A model generated the notes under the pieces. That model did not search any database and was not told the DNA's origin. It worked only from the letters and a program-made list of their open reading frames with translations. From the NCBI RefSeq assembly GCF_015234355.1, contig NZ_JADGMV010000008.1:1-64000 (forward strand): a stretch of DNA of 64,000 nt, written 5' to 3'. This document shows, in pieces, positions 1 to 10,573 of this stretch. The DNA is from Psychrobacter sp. NG25 (GTDB lineage: Bacteria; Pseudomonadota; Gammaproteobacteria; Pseudomonadales; Moraxellaceae). Position 1 is the stretch's first letter, and each line of letters opens with the position of its first letter. A program made the position numbers and the translations under genes.

Positions 1-86
1 TCGCTATGGACAAAGGTCTTCGCTTCGCTATTCGTGAAGGCGGCCGTACTGTAGGCGCTGGTGTTGTTGCTAACGTAGACGTTTAA
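1..86 (+). CDS. tuf: Elongation factor Tu, C-terminal end (partial)
   Basis: Only the last 27 codons are in the window, read in the frame starting at base 3 and ending in TAA at 84-86. The peptide contains GLRFAIREGGRTVGAGVVA, the near-invariant C-terminal strand of EF-Tu domain 3, the GTPase that delivers aminoacyl-tRNA to the ribosome. A strong terminator follows at once, so the gene is the last of its transcript. The next gene is a RimI-like acetyltransferase rather than tRNA-Trp/secE, which suggests (inference) the tuf copy that closes an rpsL-rpsG-fusA-tuf operon. Confidence 0.95.
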   Translation, partial: AMDKGLRFAIREGGRTVGAGVVANVDV

Positions 87-116
87 TACTGACCCTAGTA
101 TTTAACGCGTTAGTCA

Positions 117-150
117 AAAGCCGTTCTCTTTATTGAGAACGGCTTTTTTT
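117..150 (+). terminator. Intrinsic terminator after tuf
   Basis: Perfect stem AAGCCGTTCTC / GAGAACGGCTT with a short loop, followed by a run of T. It lies 31 bases after the tuf stop codon. Confidence 0.93.
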
Positions 151-243
151 ATGGGTGGTTATAACCAAAGAAAACTGTGGTGATATACCTATAATTGACG
201 ATAATATAACGTGTATTTTAAGAAAAGAGACAGAAGAGCGCAG

Positions 244-714
244 ATGATTAATATAAAGATACTAGAATCTAAAACAGAAGCAGCGATTATCCAAGCAGTT
301 GCGACTATTGAGGCTATTGTCCAGTTACAAGAGCCATGGACTGAACAGGCTCTGAACGATTTTCTTGAACAAGATAGTATAGATTTAATGGTTGTTATGA
401 GTACTGAGACTGATGAAGTGGTTGGTTACTGCTTATACCAAGTGGTGTTTGAACAAGCAGAAATCCTGCGTATTGGCACACGCCCTGACTATCAACGCCA
501 AGGTATTGCGTCGCAGCTTTTTGCTAGATTAAATACAGTATTAAAAGACAATCAGGTGGACAATCTGTTATTAGAAGTGCGTGCAGATAACGCTCCTGCG
601 ATAGCTCTATATGCAAGACAAGAGTTTGTAGTAATTCATAAACGCAAAGGCTACTATCAGCTACCACATCAGCCGGCAGTAGATGCTTTAATTATGCAGC
701 ATGTTTATCGGTAG
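244..714 (+). CDS. rimI: RimI-like ribosomal-protein-alanine N-acetyltransferase
   Basis: A GNAT-family acetyltransferase of 156 residues, the usual RimI size. RimI acetylates the N-terminal alanine of ribosomal protein S18 using acetyl-CoA. The acetyl-CoA loop is visible as RIGTRPDYQRQGIASQLFARL (motif A, R/QxxGxG/A type) around residues 76-95, followed by LLLEVRADNAPAIALY, the RimI/RimJ signature E-V-R-x-x-N-x-x-A-x-x-L-Y, and a C-terminal KRKGYY. A GTG at 211 would add 11 basic residues with no family counterpart, so the ATG at 244 is preferred; the upstream ribosome binding site is weak either way. The family is broad, so the substrate is not proven. It is monocistronic and converges on the MerR gene. 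Confidence 0.82.
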   Translation: MINIKILESKTEAAIIQAVATIEAIVQLQEPWTEQALNDFLEQDSIDLMVVMSTETDEVVGYCLYQVVFEQAEILRIGTRPDYQRQGIASQLFARLNTVLKDNQVDNLLLEVRADNAPAIALYARQEFVVIHKRKGYYQLPHQPAVDALIMQHVYR

Positions 715-780
715 TGACATATGGGATGAATTGGCTTTATTGTTTTAAGATGTTTGTTGATCAGCTTTTATACGATGATT

Positions 781-1170
781 TTAGTCGCTGTTTGCTTGCA
801 TAGCTTTAAGCTCTTTAATTCGTTCGCTCAAGAGCTCAATCATGATGCTAGTATTGGCTTGCTGTTTTTGAACTTGATCCAGCTTTTTTTGATTAAAGCT
901 CAATTGTTCGTCGAGGCTAATTTTCCCAGCATAAAAATCATTGAAGCCATCTTTCATTTCATTGAGAGTAAAGCCTACCGTTTGTGCACTCTTGATTAGC
1001 TCAATGCGCTCTACACATTCTGGATGAAACTCAGTATACAGTCGTGACCCTGCTTGACGCTTACGCGATTTTAGCAAACCCAATTGGTCATAATGTCGCA
1101 CGGTATCCTTAGTAGTATTGGCTTTTTTTGCTAATTCTCCAATTAACAAGAATGATTTATCAGATGCCAT
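781..1170 (-). CDS. MerR-family transcriptional regulator
   Basis: A 129-residue protein with the MerR layout. An N-terminal winged helix-turn-helix (residues 8-75) contains IGELAKKANTTKDTVRHYDQ and LGLLKSRKR, the typical helix, wing and 'R-Y/H-Y-x-x-x-G-L' element. A long coiled-coil dimerisation helix (residues about 80-125, EQLSFNQKKLDQVQKQQ) follows. There is no cysteine in the C-terminal effector region of the type that binds Cu, Hg or Zn, so metal sensing is unlikely; the inducer is unknown. It is the last gene in a same-strand run after trxB and aat, with a 51-base gap to aat, so it could be partly co-transcribed. Confidence 0.85.
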   Translation of the reverse strand: MASDKSFLLIGELAKKANTTKDTVRHYDQLGLLKSRKRQAGSRLYTEFHPECVERIELIKSAQTVGFTLNEMKDGFNDFYAGKISLDEQLSFNQKKLDQVQKQQANTSIMIELLSERIKELKAMQANSD

Positions 1171-1221
1171 AATGGTCTCATAGGTCTATAGTTAAGTGCT
1201 TATTAATAGCCATAATGCTCA

Positions 1222-2028
1222 TTATAAATTGAGCTGCCAAGGTTCTTCATTATCGAGTTGCGATACTGGCAACGGTTTGTGCGAGTCACCATGCCATGTG
1301 ACGGCATTACCAGCTATTAATGAATCTAACTGAGTGAGAAACTCTACGCGTGGTAAAGTGGTTGAGCCTAAGCTCATAAGATGATCGTTTGGTAATTGAC
1401 AGTCAACTAGCGCTACATGGCTTTGTTCACATAAGCGCATTAGACCCCAAAAAGCTAACTTTGATGCATTGGAAGCACAGTGAAACATCGACTCGCCAAA
1501 ATAGATATTGCCTATTTTTAATCCATAAAGCCCGCCGACCAATTGCCCTTTATCATCCCAAACTTCCACACTATGTGCAAACCCTTGCGCATGTAGTTTG
1601 GTGTAGGCCTCAATCATTTCATCATGAATCCAAGTATGCTCTCCTTCAAGCTGATTGTCATTAAGGCCGTCGCTGCGCGGTAAGCTACAGGCATGTATGA
1701 CATTATCAAATGCTTGATTGAGTGTCAGTTGCCAACGGGCGCGATTCGCTTGTTTGCGTAGTGACTTGCTTGGCTGATAGTCTATTGGGACTATTACACA
1801 TCGTGGTTCAGGGCACCACCAAGCGATCGGCTCATCTTCATTAAACCAAGGGAACAGTCCTTGTGCATAAGCAGAAATGAGGGTTTCTGGTGCCAAATCG
1901 CCACCCATAGCGACGATGCCAATGCCGTCAGGGTCAATAGAAATAGGATCAGGAAAGTCATAACGCCCAAGACTTTTTAAGGTCTCAGGCGTGATGTGTT
2001 TATCGTTCTGTTGAGTAGAGTTGCCCAT
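1222..2028 (-). CDS. aat: Leucyl/phenylalanyl-tRNA--protein transferase
   Basis: Transfers Leu or Phe from aminoacyl-tRNA to the N-terminus of proteins with an N-terminal Arg or Lys, creating the N-degron read by ClpS/ClpAP in the cytosol. The 268-residue protein shows the family core GLFPWFNEDEPIAWWCPEPR near residues 57-76 and the GNAT-like HSVEVWDD and GGLYGLKIGNIYFGESMFH stretch near residues 152-183. There is an extra roughly 20-residue N-terminal segment compared with E. coli. Its start codon abuts the trxB stop codon (0 bases between), and a purine-rich AAAGAAG inside the end of trxB can serve as ribosome binding site, so translation is probably coupled. trxB and aat are also close neighbours in enteric bacteria. 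Confidence 0.96.
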   Translation of the reverse strand: MGNSTQQNDKHITPETLKSLGRYDFPDPISIDPDGIGIVAMGGDLAPETLISAYAQGLFPWFNEDEPIAWWCPEPRCVIVPIDYQPSKSLRKQANRARWQLTLNQAFDNVIHACSLPRSDGLNDNQLEGEHTWIHDEMIEAYTKLHAQGFAHSVEVWDDKGQLVGGLYGLKIGNIYFGESMFHCASNASKLAFWGLMRLCEQSHVALVDCQLPNDHLMSLGSTTLPRVEFLTQLDSLIAGNAVTWHGDSHKPLPVSQLDNEEPWQLNL

Positions 2029-3093
<1,065 letters not shown>

Positions 3094-3099
3094 TTAATA

Positions 3100-3138
3100 T
3101 AGGGCATATTCCCATTTTCAAAACGAGGACACGCCCTA
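3100..3138. repeat. Short repeat GAGGACACGCCCTA with imperfect inverted partner
   Basis: GAGGACACGCCCTA at 3125-3138 recurs with at most one change at 8897-8910 and 16608-16621. Here it is preceded at 3100-3113 by TAGGGCATATTCCC, which matches its reverse complement at 10 of 14 positions, all differences being transitions, so this copy could fold as a hairpin with an 11-base loop. It lies 50 bases upstream of trxB. Confidence 0.7.
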
Positions 3139-3656
3139 ATAAAATTTTTCAAAATGACGACTAATATGGTTTTTCTCATTGCTGTGTGATAATAACATAA
3201 GGGTAAGGCGTGCAAAGTGCAAGTTTGCTAAAATCAACATGGATATCATTAGAATTAAAGCACTTAAATCTTGAAGTATTATTGCCATAAATGACGGTTA
3301 TTTTATAAGGTCTATATAAGATTGTTAGCCTTATTCTGTGAGCCATATTGCTAAAAGTAGGGTTTTTTATCTAAATCGCATATTAGCTAACTTTCTTGCA
3401 CTCTTTCTTTAGAAGACTGTCGCCACTATACCTATGTATTTGTTATTATAAGAAGTTATGCCAAGTGTATTGGAAAGCAAACAGAATGCTGTTATGACGC
3501 ATCTTTATGACAGACAATGCGTTCTGAACACTTTGCCAGAGATATTTATATCCGCACCTCTATATCAGTATCTCTATGTCAGCACTTTATGTCAGCATGA
3601 TTAAGCTTAGTCATGCGTTGACGACCATTTAGTATTAATAACAAGGCAGATCTTAC
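3139..3656. other. Intergenic region between trxB and ftsK
   Basis: Divergent intergenic region that must hold the promoters of trxB (leftwards) and ftsK (rightwards). It is AT-rich and has no supported ORF. A small hairpin GCAAA/TTTGC is at 3212-3228. Three degenerate 14-15 bp direct repeats of the form CTCTATATCAGTAT / CTCTATGTCAGCAC / TTTATGTCAGCATG run through about 3558-3600. I could not assign a promoter with confidence. Confidence 0.5.
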
Positions 3657-6600
3657 GTGATATCAGCACCGCTTATTGAGTATTTAAAAAAGGGAATATT
3701 TACCCTCCTTGGGTTAATATTGGCCGTTTATCTCTTTGTCATCTTGATGACGTATACAGGTAACGACCCTAGCTGGTCGCATATCAGTAGTGATATGACC
3801 ACGATTAATAATGTGGGTGGTGCATCGGGTGCTTGGTTATCGGACTTGCTCTATAGCTTCTTCGGTTTTGGTGCATGGTGGCTGTTAGCATTTTTGGTTT
3901 ATGAGTCTATCCTTATCTGGTGGGACAACAAGCCAACATTTTGGCTGATGCGTTTGATTGCTTATGTGTTTTTATTATTAAGTGCCAGTGCTTTATTTGC
4001 ACAATTGGTTGCGTTGGTTCAGCACGTAACTGATCCTGCGGCGACAAGGCTAGAAGGAGTTGCTGGCGGTATTATAGGGTTGGAGCTACAGTCTCGATTG
4101 GCTCAACTTTTATCGCAGTGGGGGAGTGTGCTCTTCTTAACGGCTTTCGTTATTATCACAGCGACTTTTGCCTTTAATATTCATTGGCTTGCGATTTATC
4201 AAAAAGTGACAGCGTTGTCATGGCTAGGTTCAGGGGTCAAACACAAAGGCATGGCGCCTGATAATATTTCTGTTCAAGAAGGCATTACCTCAGAGCAAAA
4301 TAACGAAAGTATAGCAACGAATAAGACAGCTAAAGAAATCTTAGAACAGGAGCAGTTACCACTTGAACTACACTCTGAAGATAGTGTAAAAGCAGTAGAT
4401 AATAGTGGTCGTTTCAGCAATGTTTTGTCAGATTTTTTGTCGACGTCAGGGCTTGCTGATAGCGTAAAAGCCTCGATGGCAGCAGCGACACAAGCCGCTA
4501 TGTCTAATTCAAGTGCTATGTCTAACACTGAAAATAGCCAGCATTTACAGGCGGCACCAGCGACACCTAGCGGTACAATTGATAATACCGTCAATCATGC
4601 GAATACATCGCCGACGTCAAGCTCTGTAATGACGCCTATCCGTAAAGTAGAGCCGAGCTTTGCTTGGAATGATGCAAATACCGTTGATGATTTATTGGCC
4701 AGTGAGCAGATGGCTTACAACACCAATACTATGAACGGTCATGGTTCAGATGCTACTGCACCAGTACCTAATCATACTGAATTTAGTCATACTCATACTG
4801 AGTCGCTTGAATCAGCTGTGCCATCTGCTCCGACCGTATCGACCGCAGAGATATCCGATACTCAGTCAACGGTGAGTCAAGCAACAAACGTTACTCAGTC
4901 GCCAACTGATGAGTTGGTGTATAGTGAGACAGCTTACCAAGATACGGCAAATTCTGGGCTTGATGTACCCGTGGATAATATTGATACATTGGCAGATGCT
5001 TGGCTAGCAGAGCATGCAGATATTTCAGTACCTACTACTGAAGAGTCTATAGAAACGCTTAAGTCTGGCAGTGTCGCGGAGCAGCCAGTACGAGAAGCAC
5101 TCGTAGAGCCTGCACCAGATTTGACCAGTGGTGATGCTATTAATACACAGTCTCCTAATAGCAAGCTTTCGGATAATAAGCCTTCGAATATACCTGTTGC
5201 TTCAGCTGCTAGTGATACGAGTCCATCTGTCGATAAACCAACTAGTAATCAAACTGAAATATTGAACAATGCTGCGTCGTCGGCTGCGATTGCAAAGTCA
5301 GCTACTCAACTGGCAGCAGAAGCTATTCAGCCAATATCAGAAATGGCCGATATGACGCCGACCAATACACCGCCTGCCAATCCAAAAGCACCACCAGCGG
5401 CTGTATCTGAGCCAGTTGTTGCCCCTAAAGCCAATGTGAGTTTTGACATACCTGAAGGAGATTCTAGCAATCATATTACCGATATGATGCCAGATGTGAG
5501 TGCTGATACTATCGCGCCTGTTATGCCGCATATTAGCGATGATGCAGCGTTTAGTACCAAGTCACGCTCAATGCAAACGGCGGCTTATCGTAGTAGTTTG
5601 ACGCCGATTCCTGAGATGTCAATTTTGGACAATCCAGACCCAAATCGCCAACCGAGTTATACCGAAGAAAAACTGGTTGAGCTATCAGAATTGTTAGAAA
5701 TCAAGCTACAAGAGTTCAATGTGAAAGCATCGGTCGTCAATGCGATTCCGGGGCCAGTCGTAACACGTTTTGAGGTTGAGCTGGCAGCAGGGGTAAAGGC
5801 TAGCAAGGTAACAGGCATTTCGCGTGACTTAGCACGCTCACTGTCTATGGCATCTCTGCGTGTGGTTGAGGTGATACCGGGTAAGCCTTATATTGGTATT
5901 GAAGTACCAAATCCAAAGCGTGAAATGGTACGTTTGATAGAGCTGCTAAATACTGAAAAGTTTAAAGACCCAAAAGCGCAAATTAGCATGGCGATGGGTA
6001 AAGATATTGGCGGTAAACCTATCATTACTGACCTTGCACGTGCGCCGCATATGTTGGTCGCTGGTACGACAGGTTCTGGTAAATCGGTTCTGGTTAACTC
6101 AATGCTACTGTCGATGCTACTCAAATATACGCCTAATGAGCTGCGCCTTATCTTGATTGATCCCAAGCAGCTTGAGCTTGCCAACTACAATGATATTCCG
6201 CATCTGTTAACGCCTGTTGTGACAGATATGACGGAAGCCGCGAGTGCCTTGTCATGGTGTGTGGCAGAGATGGAACGCCGCTATCAACTAATGAGCTTAC
6301 TGAAAGTTCGTAAGCTTGATGAATTCAATAAAAAAGTGCGAGCTGCCGAACAGTCAGGAAATCCTATGCTTGATCCATTATGGCGACCGAATGATAGCGT
6401 GAGTATTAGCCAAGCGCCTAAGCTCAAAACGTTGCCAATGATTGTCATCGTTGCGGATGAGTTTGCCGATATGATTATGCAGGTCGGAAAACAAGCTGAA
6501 GAACTCATCACGCGTTTGGCACAAAAATCGCGGGCAGCCGGTATTCACTTAATGTTAGCCACTCAGCGTCCATCGGTGGATGTCATTACAGGTCTGATTA

Positions 6601-7079
6601 AAGCCAACATCCCAGTACGTGCAGCATTGCGTGTTAACTCAAAAGTCGATTCGCGGACGATTTTGGATAGTGGCGGCGCTGAGGACATGCTGGGTAATGG
6701 TGACATGTTGTTCTTAGGGCCTGGGCAAATTGAGCCTGATCGTGTGCATGGTGCGTATGTCAGCGATGAAGAAGTCAACCGTGTGTGTGACGCTTGGCGT
6801 GAGCGCGGTGCACCTGACTATATTGATAATATGGCAGGGAATTTTGAGTTATCTAGCTCAGGCGGTGGTGGTAGCTCAGGCAATGCCTCTGGTGAGGATG
6901 ATGACTTATACAACGATGCAGTTGCCTTTATCATGGAAACACGTAAAGTCTCTGCTTCTAGTATCCAACGTAAATTTAGCATTGGCTATAACCGTGCAGC
7001 ACGTATTGTCGACTCGATGGAGGAAGCCGGACTGGTCAGCTCGATGGGTAAAAGTGGCAAGCGTGAGCTGTTAATGTAG
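3657..7079 (+). CDS. ftsK: DNA translocase FtsK
   Basis: Septum-anchored hexameric DNA pump that links chromosome dimer resolution and segregation to cell division. The 1140-residue protein has four membrane helices (about residues 13-33, 70-89, 95-125, 143-173), a long Ser/Thr/Ala-rich linker of low complexity (about 200-640), the RecA-like motor with Walker A GTTGSGKS near residue 802 and Walker B IVIVADEFADM near 930, and a C-terminal winged-helix gamma domain (SASSIQRKFSIGYNRAARIV) that reads KOPS sites. The start codon is GTG, with AAGGCAGA upstream. The linker diverges quickly in this family and has no recognised domain. Monocistronic, closed by a strong terminator. Confidence 0.97.
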   Translation: MISAPLIEYLKKGIFTLLGLILAVYLFVILMTYTGNDPSWSHISSDMTTINNVGGASGAWLSDLLYSFFGFGAWWLLAFLVYESILIWWDNKPTFWLMRLIAYVFLLLSASALFAQLVALVQHVTDPAATRLEGVAGGIIGLELQSRLAQLLSQWGSVLFLTAFVIITATFAFNIHWLAIYQKVTALSWLGSGVKHKGMAPDNISVQEGITSEQNNESIATNKTAKEILEQEQLPLELHSEDSVKAVDNSGRFSNVLSDFLSTSGLADSVKASMAAATQAAMSNSSAMSNTENSQHLQAAPATPSGTIDNTVNHANTSPTSSSVMTPIRKVEPSFAWNDANTVDDLLASEQMAYNTNTMNGHGSDATAPVPNHTEFSHTHTESLESAVPSAPTVSTAEISDTQSTVSQATNVTQSPTDELVYSETAYQDTANSGLDVPVDNIDTLADAWLAEHADISVPTTEESIETLKSGSVAEQPVREALVEPAPDLTSGDAINTQSPNSKLSDNKPSNIPVASAASDTSPSVDKPTSNQTEILNNAASSAAIAKSATQLAAEAIQPISEMADMTPTNTPPANPKAPPAAVSEPVVAPKANVSFDIPEGDSSNHITDMMPDVSADTIAPVMPHISDDAAFSTKSRSMQTAAYRSSLTPIPEMSILDNPDPNRQPSYTEEKLVELSELLEIKLQEFNVKASVVNAIPGPVVTRFEVELAAGVKASKVTGISRDLARSLSMASLRVVEVIPGKPYIGIEVPNPKREMVRLIELLNTEKFKDPKAQISMAMGKDIGGKPIITDLARAPHMLVAGTTGSGKSVLVNSMLLSMLLKYTPNELRLILIDPKQLELANYNDIPHLLTPVVTDMTEAASALSWCVAEMERRYQLMSLLKVRKLDEFNKKVRAAEQSGNPMLDPLWRPNDSVSISQAPKLKTLPMIVIVADEFADMIMQVGKQAEELITRLAQKSRAAGIHLMLATQRPSVDVITGLIKANIPVRAALRVNSKVDSRTILDSGGAEDMLGNGDMLFLGPGQIEPDRVHGAYVSDEEVNRVCDAWRERGAPDYIDNMAGNFELSSSGGGGSSGNASGEDDDLYNDAVAFIMETRKVSASSIQRKFSIGYNRAARIVDSMEEAGLVSSMGKSGKRELLM

Positions 7080-7103
7080 CGTTTAGATTTTATGATATAA
7101 GAA

Positions 7104-7134
7104 GGCGAGTCACGAAAGTGGCTCGCTTTTTTTA
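7104..7134 (+). terminator. Intrinsic terminator after ftsK
   Basis: GCGAGTCAC / GTGGCTCGC stem closed by a GAAA tetraloop and followed by seven T. Beyond it, 7135-7393 is AT-rich and holds only the promoter region for the amidase gene; nothing else was seen. Confidence 0.94.
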
Positions 7135-7393
7135 TTGAGTAAGCATAATGATTTTTTTAGTGAGGAATTAAGTGCTTAGGCATATAATACTGAAATATTG
7201 TCATTAAACAGGCTCTAATTATTCAAGTTTAGATTTATGCATAAATAATAGTTAATTCAGTACCTAAGTACTAATGAGTTCGTTTATCGGTCATAAGTAG
7301 TGGTTTTTTATACTAAACTGACAGTTATTTATCGATAAATATTTGTTAATTCTAAAAATTCTCACTCCAATTACTCTCCAAGGAAGGTCGGCT

Positions 7394-8887
7394 ATGTTTA
7401 AAGAGTATACCCAGTACGATGGTCTCGCATTAGCGTCATTGGTTAATGCAGGTGAGGTCAGCGCCAAGGAATTGTTAGATGCAGCGGTCAGTCAGGCAAA
7501 CAAATTAAATCCTAAATTGAATGCCATTATCCACCGTTTTGATGAACGTGCATATCGTGCGGCACAGGCAGGATTGCCCTCTGGCGTATTCAATGGCGTG
7601 CCTTATCTATTAAAAGATTTATCGTTTAGTTTCGCTGATGAACCCATCACGATGGGCAGTCGTAGCGTCCATATCATCTCAGAAAAAGACAGCGAAATCG
7701 TCAAACGGATGAAAGCCACTGGCGTCAATACCTTTGGCAAAACGAATACGCCTGAATTTGGTTTGATTATCACGACTGAACCCAAAGCTCATGGCGCAAC
7801 TCACAATCCATTTAAGAAGTGTTATAGCTCTGGTGGTTCCTCTGGCGGCAGTGCAGCAGCCGTGGCAAGTGGTATCGTACCGATGGCAGGCGCAGGTGAT
7901 GGCGGTGGTTCGATACGTTTTCCCGCTGCGTGGTGCGGCGCGTTTGGACTCAAACCTAGCCGTGGTCGTAACCCAATGGGCCCATCATTTGGAGAAGGGT
8001 GGGAGGGAGCAGTCGCTGATCATGTGATTACGCGTAGCGTGCGTGATAGTGCTGCTATGCTCGATGCAACAAGCGGTGTGGAAATCGGTGCTCCGTATGT
8101 CATCGCACCACCAAACGGTACTTTTTTACAAGCAGCCATGCGAGCGCCAAGACAATTAACCATTGCTTTGCATCAGAAGCCGTTGATTGCCAATACTGTG
8201 GTGGACAAGGAAGTACTGGCGGTCCTCGAGCAAGCTGCCAAACAACTAGAAGCCATGGGTCACCGAGTAGTACCTGCCGAACCTAATATTGATATTGAAC
8301 AATTTTGGCATGATTTTATGGTGGTGGTTTGTGCTCATACCGCATTTACCATTGACAATCTCGAGCGTGATTTTGGTATCGAGCATATCCAGAATCTAGA
8401 GCCGCAAACTTATAATATGGCACTGCTAGGTTGCTCGCTATCGGCGGTTGATCTGGCTCATGCCAAACATGGCTGGCATCATAGCCAATATCAGACTGGC
8501 TTGTTGCTTGAAACCTACGATATGATTTTGTGCCCGACCGTACCCACCCCTGCGGTTAAGCATGGGATATTGCCACCCAGCCGCACGGATGAAATGCTGA
8601 TGCGTAGTGCAGAGTTTCTCAATAAAGGTTTTGATATGGGTAAGTATGCTTTTCGCTCTGGCATGATTGAAAAGCTTAGCCAACCGATATTAGGCAAAAT
8701 GGCCTTTACATTATTAGGCAATGTTACAGGCCTACCTGCTATGTCATTGCCACTGGGCATGAGCAAAAAAGGCTTGCCGATTGGTATGCAGTTGATTGGG
8801 CGTATGAACGATGAAGCCACGCTGTTTAGTGTGGCAGGTGAGTTTGAGCGTGCTGGATTATTTACGAAAGCTGCTTTTCAACAGTAG
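7394..8887 (+). CDS. Amidase-signature family amidase
   Basis: A 497-residue amidase-signature serine hydrolase that cleaves a C-N amide bond. The Ser-cisSer-Lys triad is visible: Lys in PYLLKDLSF (about residue 77), and the Gly/Ser-rich signature [16 protein letters not shown] with the cis-Ser and nucleophile Ser in [12 protein letters not shown] (about residue 178). The C-terminal [10 protein letters not shown] and [10 protein letters not shown] are also typical. The ATG at 7394 has a very good AGGAAGG site seven bases upstream; an upstream TTG is not needed. The overall form resembles 6-aminohexanoate-cyclic-dimer hydrolases and related catabolic amidases more than GatA, and no gatB or gatC is next to it. 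The substrate cannot be read from sequence. Confidence 0.9.
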   Translation: MFKEYTQYDGLALASLVNAGEVSAKELLDAAVSQANKLNPKLNAIIHRFDERAYRAAQAGLPSGVFNGVPYLLKDLSFSFADEPITMGSRSVHIISEKDSEIVKRMKATGVNTFGKTNTPEFGLIITTEPKAHGATHNPFKKCYSSGGSSGGSAAAVASGIVPMAGAGDGGGSIRFPAAWCGAFGLKPSRGRNPMGPSFGEGWEGAVADHVITRSVRDSAAMLDATSGVEIGAPYVIAPPNGTFLQAAMRAPRQLTIALHQKPLIANTVVDKEVLAVLEQAAKQLEAMGHRVVPAEPNIDIEQFWHDFMVVVCAHTAFTIDNLERDFGIEHIQNLEPQTYNMALLGCSLSAVDLAHAKHGWHHSQYQTGLLLETYDMILCPTVPTPAVKHGILPPSRTDEMLMRSAEFLNKGFDMGKYAFRSGMIEKLSQPILGKMAFTLLGNVTGLPAMSLPLGMSKKGLPIGMQLIGRMNDEATLFSVAGEFERAGLFTKAAFQQ

Positions 8888-8896
8888 CGCTATGAT

Positions 8897-8910
8897 GAGG
8901 ACACGGCCTA
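8897..8910. repeat. Short repeat GAGGACACGGCCTA
   Basis: One-base variant of the motif also found at 3125 and 16608. It sits in the 30-base gap between the converging amidase and dioxygenase stop codons. Confidence 0.65.
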
Positions 8911-8917
8911 GTACATG

Positions 8918-9820
8918 TTAATCAAAGCGATAAATATCCATACCCAAACTATGATGTGCCATGCTTTGATGAACGACTGAGACGCGCTGACCAGTACCTA
9001 GTGCAAAGAACAGCGGTAGCAAGTGCTCATCACTCGGATGAATGTTTTTATAATTAGGGTATTGCTGCCAGTCTAGAGCAGTGGGTATATCTGTCTTAAG
9101 CTGCTGTAGTAGCCATAGCTTAAAGTCTTTGGCGGCTTGATCGATACTGTCAGATTGCCAGCGCATGGCGCTCAGGTTATGTGTAATGTTACCTGAGCCA
9201 ATAATAAGTATTTGCTCATTACGCAGTCGTGCTAGCTGTGCACCCAATTGATAACAAGCGACACTGTCATAGTGCCGCGGTAAAGATAGTTGTACGATAG
9301 GTATGTCTGCCTCTGGGTACAGGTGTCTGAGAGGTGCCCACACCCCATGGTCAGACGCACGTACAGGGTTGACGCTACAAGTAATACCGCGTGCGGTGAG
9401 CTGCTGTGCGAGTGATTCCGCAAGCACAGGATGACCAGCTGCTGGATATTGTAGCTCGTACAACTCAGGCGAAAACCCTGAAAAATCATGCCACGTCTTC
9501 GGTTGTGGATTGCTGCTGATTTCAAGTTTGGATGACTGCCAATGCGCGGACATAATAAGGATAGCACGTGGCTTTGGTAAGTTTTGACCGATACGTGCTA
9601 GCGCGCTGGTCGTAGACGATTGCTCGATAGCAAGCGTGGGCGCTCCATGTGAGATAAACACCGCTGGTAGCTTTGCAAACTTGGTAGCATTGGGTGCTAC
9701 CTCAGGTGCATCTGCCCAAACACCAGCCGCAGTGATAGGCGTTGGCGCATTAGGATGGGACTCATCGTGTTGATGGCTTGGATGAGAGGCGTCAGGTGTC
9801 GCAGTTTTTGGATATTTCAT
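8918..9820 (-). CDS. ygiD: DODA-type extradiol ring-opening dioxygenase (YgiD/LigB-like)
   Basis: Family of Zn- or Fe-dependent extradiol dioxygenases that includes plant and E. coli DOPA 4,5-dioxygenases. Metal-binding His are seen in FISHGAPTLA (about residue 56), MSAHWQSS (about 92) and DHGVWAPLRHLYP; the C-terminal half has the conserved GSGNITHNL. The 300-residue protein carries about 45 N-terminal residues rich in His, Pro and Ala before the domain starts at LPAVFISHG, which the family normally lacks, so a later start is possible, but no good internal Met precedes the domain. It is convergent with the amidase. The physiological substrate is unknown. Confidence 0.85.
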   Translation of the reverse strand: MKYPKTATPDASHPSHQHDESHPNAPTPITAAGVWADAPEVAPNATKFAKLPAVFISHGAPTLAIEQSSTTSALARIGQNLPKPRAILIMSAHWQSSKLEISSNPQPKTWHDFSGFSPELYELQYPAAGHPVLAESLAQQLTARGITCSVNPVRASDHGVWAPLRHLYPEADIPIVQLSLPRHYDSVACYQLGAQLARLRNEQILIIGSGNITHNLSAMRWQSDSIDQAAKDFKLWLLQQLKTDIPTALDWQQYPNYKNIHPSDEHLLPLFFALGTGQRVSVVHQSMAHHSLGMDIYRFD

Positions 9821-9831
9821 GTTCTATGTAT

Positions 9832-9929
9832 TAGGGCATGCACCAGTTTTTCAATCTGTTCTACGATTGATGTTTTGAGTGGTTTAATCAAAAAATCGTA
9901 ATCATTTTTGAAGGTTCGACACGCCTTAG
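9832..9929. repeat. Inverted-repeat element related to the GACACGCC(C/T)TA motif
   Basis: Starts with TAGGGCATGCACC and ends with TTCGACACGCCTTA, which are imperfect inverted copies of each other, with about 70 bases between them containing a further TTTTTCAA / TTTTTGAA pair. The right arm includes the stop codon of rlmH, so the element forms the 3' end of that gene. It looks like a longer member of the short family seen at 3100-3138. Confidence 0.55.
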
Positions 9930-10414
9930 TTTCCACGATGATAAGGATGATTATTATTAATACTCATCGCCCGATACAACTGTTCCATGAGCACCACACG
10001 TACCAACGGGTGTGGTAATGTCAGCGCTGATAGTGACAGTTTTACATCGGCTTTGGCTAATACTTCTGGCGAGACACCATCTGCACCACCGATGACGAGA
10101 GCGATATCATCGCCTTGCTGCATACCATCAGCCAGTTTTTCAGCCAGTCCTTCTGTCGAAATCATCTTACCTTTGACATCCAGTACCCATAATTGCTCAC
10201 GACCTGACGTGTTATGAGCAGCTAATATCGCCTGACCTTCTTGCTCACGGTACTGTGCCAAATTGGCATCTGAAGGGTTTTTTGCACGTTTTGCAGCAGC
10301 CAGCTCTACAATCTCTGTGCTGAGCATAGGTTGGATACGTTTAAAATATTCATCAAAACCCGTCTGTACCCATTTAGGCATTTTATTACCGACGGTTAAA
10401 ATTCTTACCTTCAT
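9926..10414 (-). CDS. rlmH: 23S rRNA (pseudouridine1915-N3)-methyltransferase RlmH
   Basis: SPOUT-class, knotted methyltransferase that uses S-adenosylmethionine to methylate pseudouridine 1915 in helix 69 of 23S rRNA. The protein begins MKVRILTVGNKMPKW and ends with the hallmark LYRAMSINNNHPYHRG; the SAM-binding knot includes ALVIGGADGVSPEV. Starting at 10414 gives 162 residues, close to the usual 155; an ATG four codons upstream is possible but would add residues not usual in the family. rlmH often sits with rsfS and dacA/mrdA; here it is alone between repeats. The last codon lies in a dispersed repeat. Confidence 0.95.
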   Translation of the reverse strand: MKVRILTVGNKMPKWVQTGFDEYFKRIQPMLSTEIVELAAAKRAKNPSDANLAQYREQEGQAILAAHNTSGREQLWVLDVKGKMISTEGLAEKLADGMQQGDDIALVIGGADGVSPEVLAKADVKLSLSALTLPHPLVRVVLMEQLYRAMSINNNHPYHRGN

Positions 10415-10460
10415 AGTAGTTACCATTTCAATAATTGATAAAACGAAAAAATGTGATGCT

Positions 10461-10570
10461 CTATAGTTAAAGAACTCTAAAATGGGTACAAGGCAGCCGA
10501 CTGCAGATTGTACAAGTAGTACATCTAAGGAGGGTAACGCCGTAGCGGTTTAGTAGTTCACCGACTATAT
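10461..10570. repeat. TATAGT...GACTATA palindromic repeat, copy 1
   Basis: Begins CTATAGTTAAAGAACTC and ends TTCACCGACTATAT, with the internal blocks GGCAGCCGACTG and GGGTAACGCCGTA that recur in other copies (for example 41252-41359). It fills the whole gap between rlmH and the DUF421 gene. Confidence 0.75.
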
Positions 10571-10573
10571 ATT

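Noticed and set aside
754..999. 81-codon plus-strand frame opposite the MerR gene
   Set aside because: Antisense shadow; the minus strand encodes a clear MerR protein.
4274..4594. Antisense frames in the ftsK linker
   Set aside because: The Ser/Thr/Ala-rich linker gives Ser/Ala-rich reading on the other strand; no start site or family.
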